A stretch of 7,481 nucleotides of DNA, taken from assembly GCA_947472635.1 (NCBI GenBank), contig CANJDY010000137.1:1-7481 (forward strand). Reading direction: 5' to 3'. Origin of the DNA: Chitinophagaceae bacterium (lineage in GTDB: Bacteria; Bacteroidota; Bacteroidia; Chitinophagales; Chitinophagaceae). The first letter of the stretch is position 1; each line of letters begins with the position of its first letter. Of this stretch, positions 7,146 through 7,481 are shown piece after piece. A model generated the notes under the pieces. The model made no database searches, was not told the DNA's origin, and saw only the letters and a program-made list of their open reading frames with translations. The translations under genes and the position numbers were made by a program.

Positions 7146-7481
7146 TCACCTAATAAAACCAGGTTGCAAATCAAAAAAATCTGCTTCCTTTAGCGTTAAC
7201 AAATAATCTTTCAGACCAAATAAAATTGATTTGAAAGAAGTGTACAATTCCCGGTTAAAGTTTACCAAAGTGGAAATTTCTACCTCACTAACCTTATTGG
7301 CAATACTATCTTTATACAGCGACGCCAATGTGGTTGAATAACCACTCGTTATTGACTGATAAAGTAAGGTTAGCTCTTCCAAACAGTTTTCACCTTCCTT
7401 CCCATTGAGTAGCAACTGTATTTTTTCGTAAAAATTCAACAATTTCTCTCTCGACTGGATATAAAAATTATATTTGGCATC
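7146..7481 (-). CDS. C-terminal end of a probable Na/Pi cotransporter family protein, PhoU-like helices (partial)
   Basis: The frame ends at a TGA (7148-7146) and is open for 111 codons to the window edge, so this is the tail of a larger gene. A TTG at 7442-7440 could be mistaken for a start, but 13 sense codons precede it with no stop. The visible part is entirely helical and soluble: a charged helix (REKLLNFYEKIQLLLNG, 11-27), a central pair, and ISTLVNFNRELYTSFKSILF (69-88) followed by GLKDYLL (89-95). The last motif resembles the end of the cytoplasmic PhoU-like domain that follows the membrane part of Bacteroidota Na+/phosphate cotransporters; this is from memory of the family, not from an alignment. 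No membrane segment is in view. Other helical-bundle proteins are possible. It ends 180 bases before the chitinase start and probably is a separate unit. Confidence 0.5.
   Translation of the reverse strand, partial: DAKYNFYIQSREKLLNFYEKIQLLLNGKEGENCLEELTLLYQSITSGYSTTLASLYKDSIANKVSEVEISTLVNFNRELYTSFKSILFGLKDYLLTLKEADFFDLQPGFIR

Noticed and set aside
7440..7442. TTG as the start of a 98-residue protein
   Set aside because: The frame is open for 13 more codons to the window edge, so the gene more likely begins outside the window.

Overview
The window looks like a piece of a Bacteroidota chromosome. The DNA is AT-rich, start codons lack strong Shine-Dalgarno sequences, one upstream region carries a TAnnTTTG-type -7 element, and the encoded proteins (a TlpA-like thioredoxin, a GH106 rhamnosidase, a GH18 chitinase and a probable Na/Pi cotransporter end) suit that phylum. 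I cannot name the genus; a glycan-degrading environmental member of the Sphingobacteriales, Chitinophagales or Cytophagales lineages is an inference.

Layout. Bases 1-205 hold the C-terminal end of a plus-strand thioredoxin-fold protein. Everything else that codes is on the minus strand, so the thioredoxin gene converges with it. In order of minus-strand transcription the genes are: the C-terminal end of a probable Na/Pi cotransporter (7481-7146, running off the window), a GH18 chitinase (6965-5877), a secreted protein of unassigned family that looks like an alpha/alpha toroid (5703-4144), and a large GH106 alpha-L-rhamnosidase-like enzyme (3914-573). The gaps between them are 180, 173 and 229 bases, so separate promoters are as likely as one operon. 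The convergent gap at 206-572 has no clear gene, but one minus-strand frame there has unusually few stops and may be a gene relic.

Function. Three consecutive genes encode exported proteins: two with Sec-type signal peptides and the rhamnosidase with a twin-arginine-like leader. GH106 enzymes remove terminal alpha-L-rhamnose from plant or algal polysaccharides. The adjacent 519-residue protein may act on the same glycan, while the GH18 enzyme most likely acts on chitin or related GlcNAc polymers. No SusC/SusD pair, sigma/anti-sigma pair or hybrid two-component regulator lies in the window, so a complete polysaccharide utilisation locus cannot be claimed. The least explained item is the 519-residue protein. 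I see no CRISPR array, tRNA, rRNA, insertion sequence or integrase.
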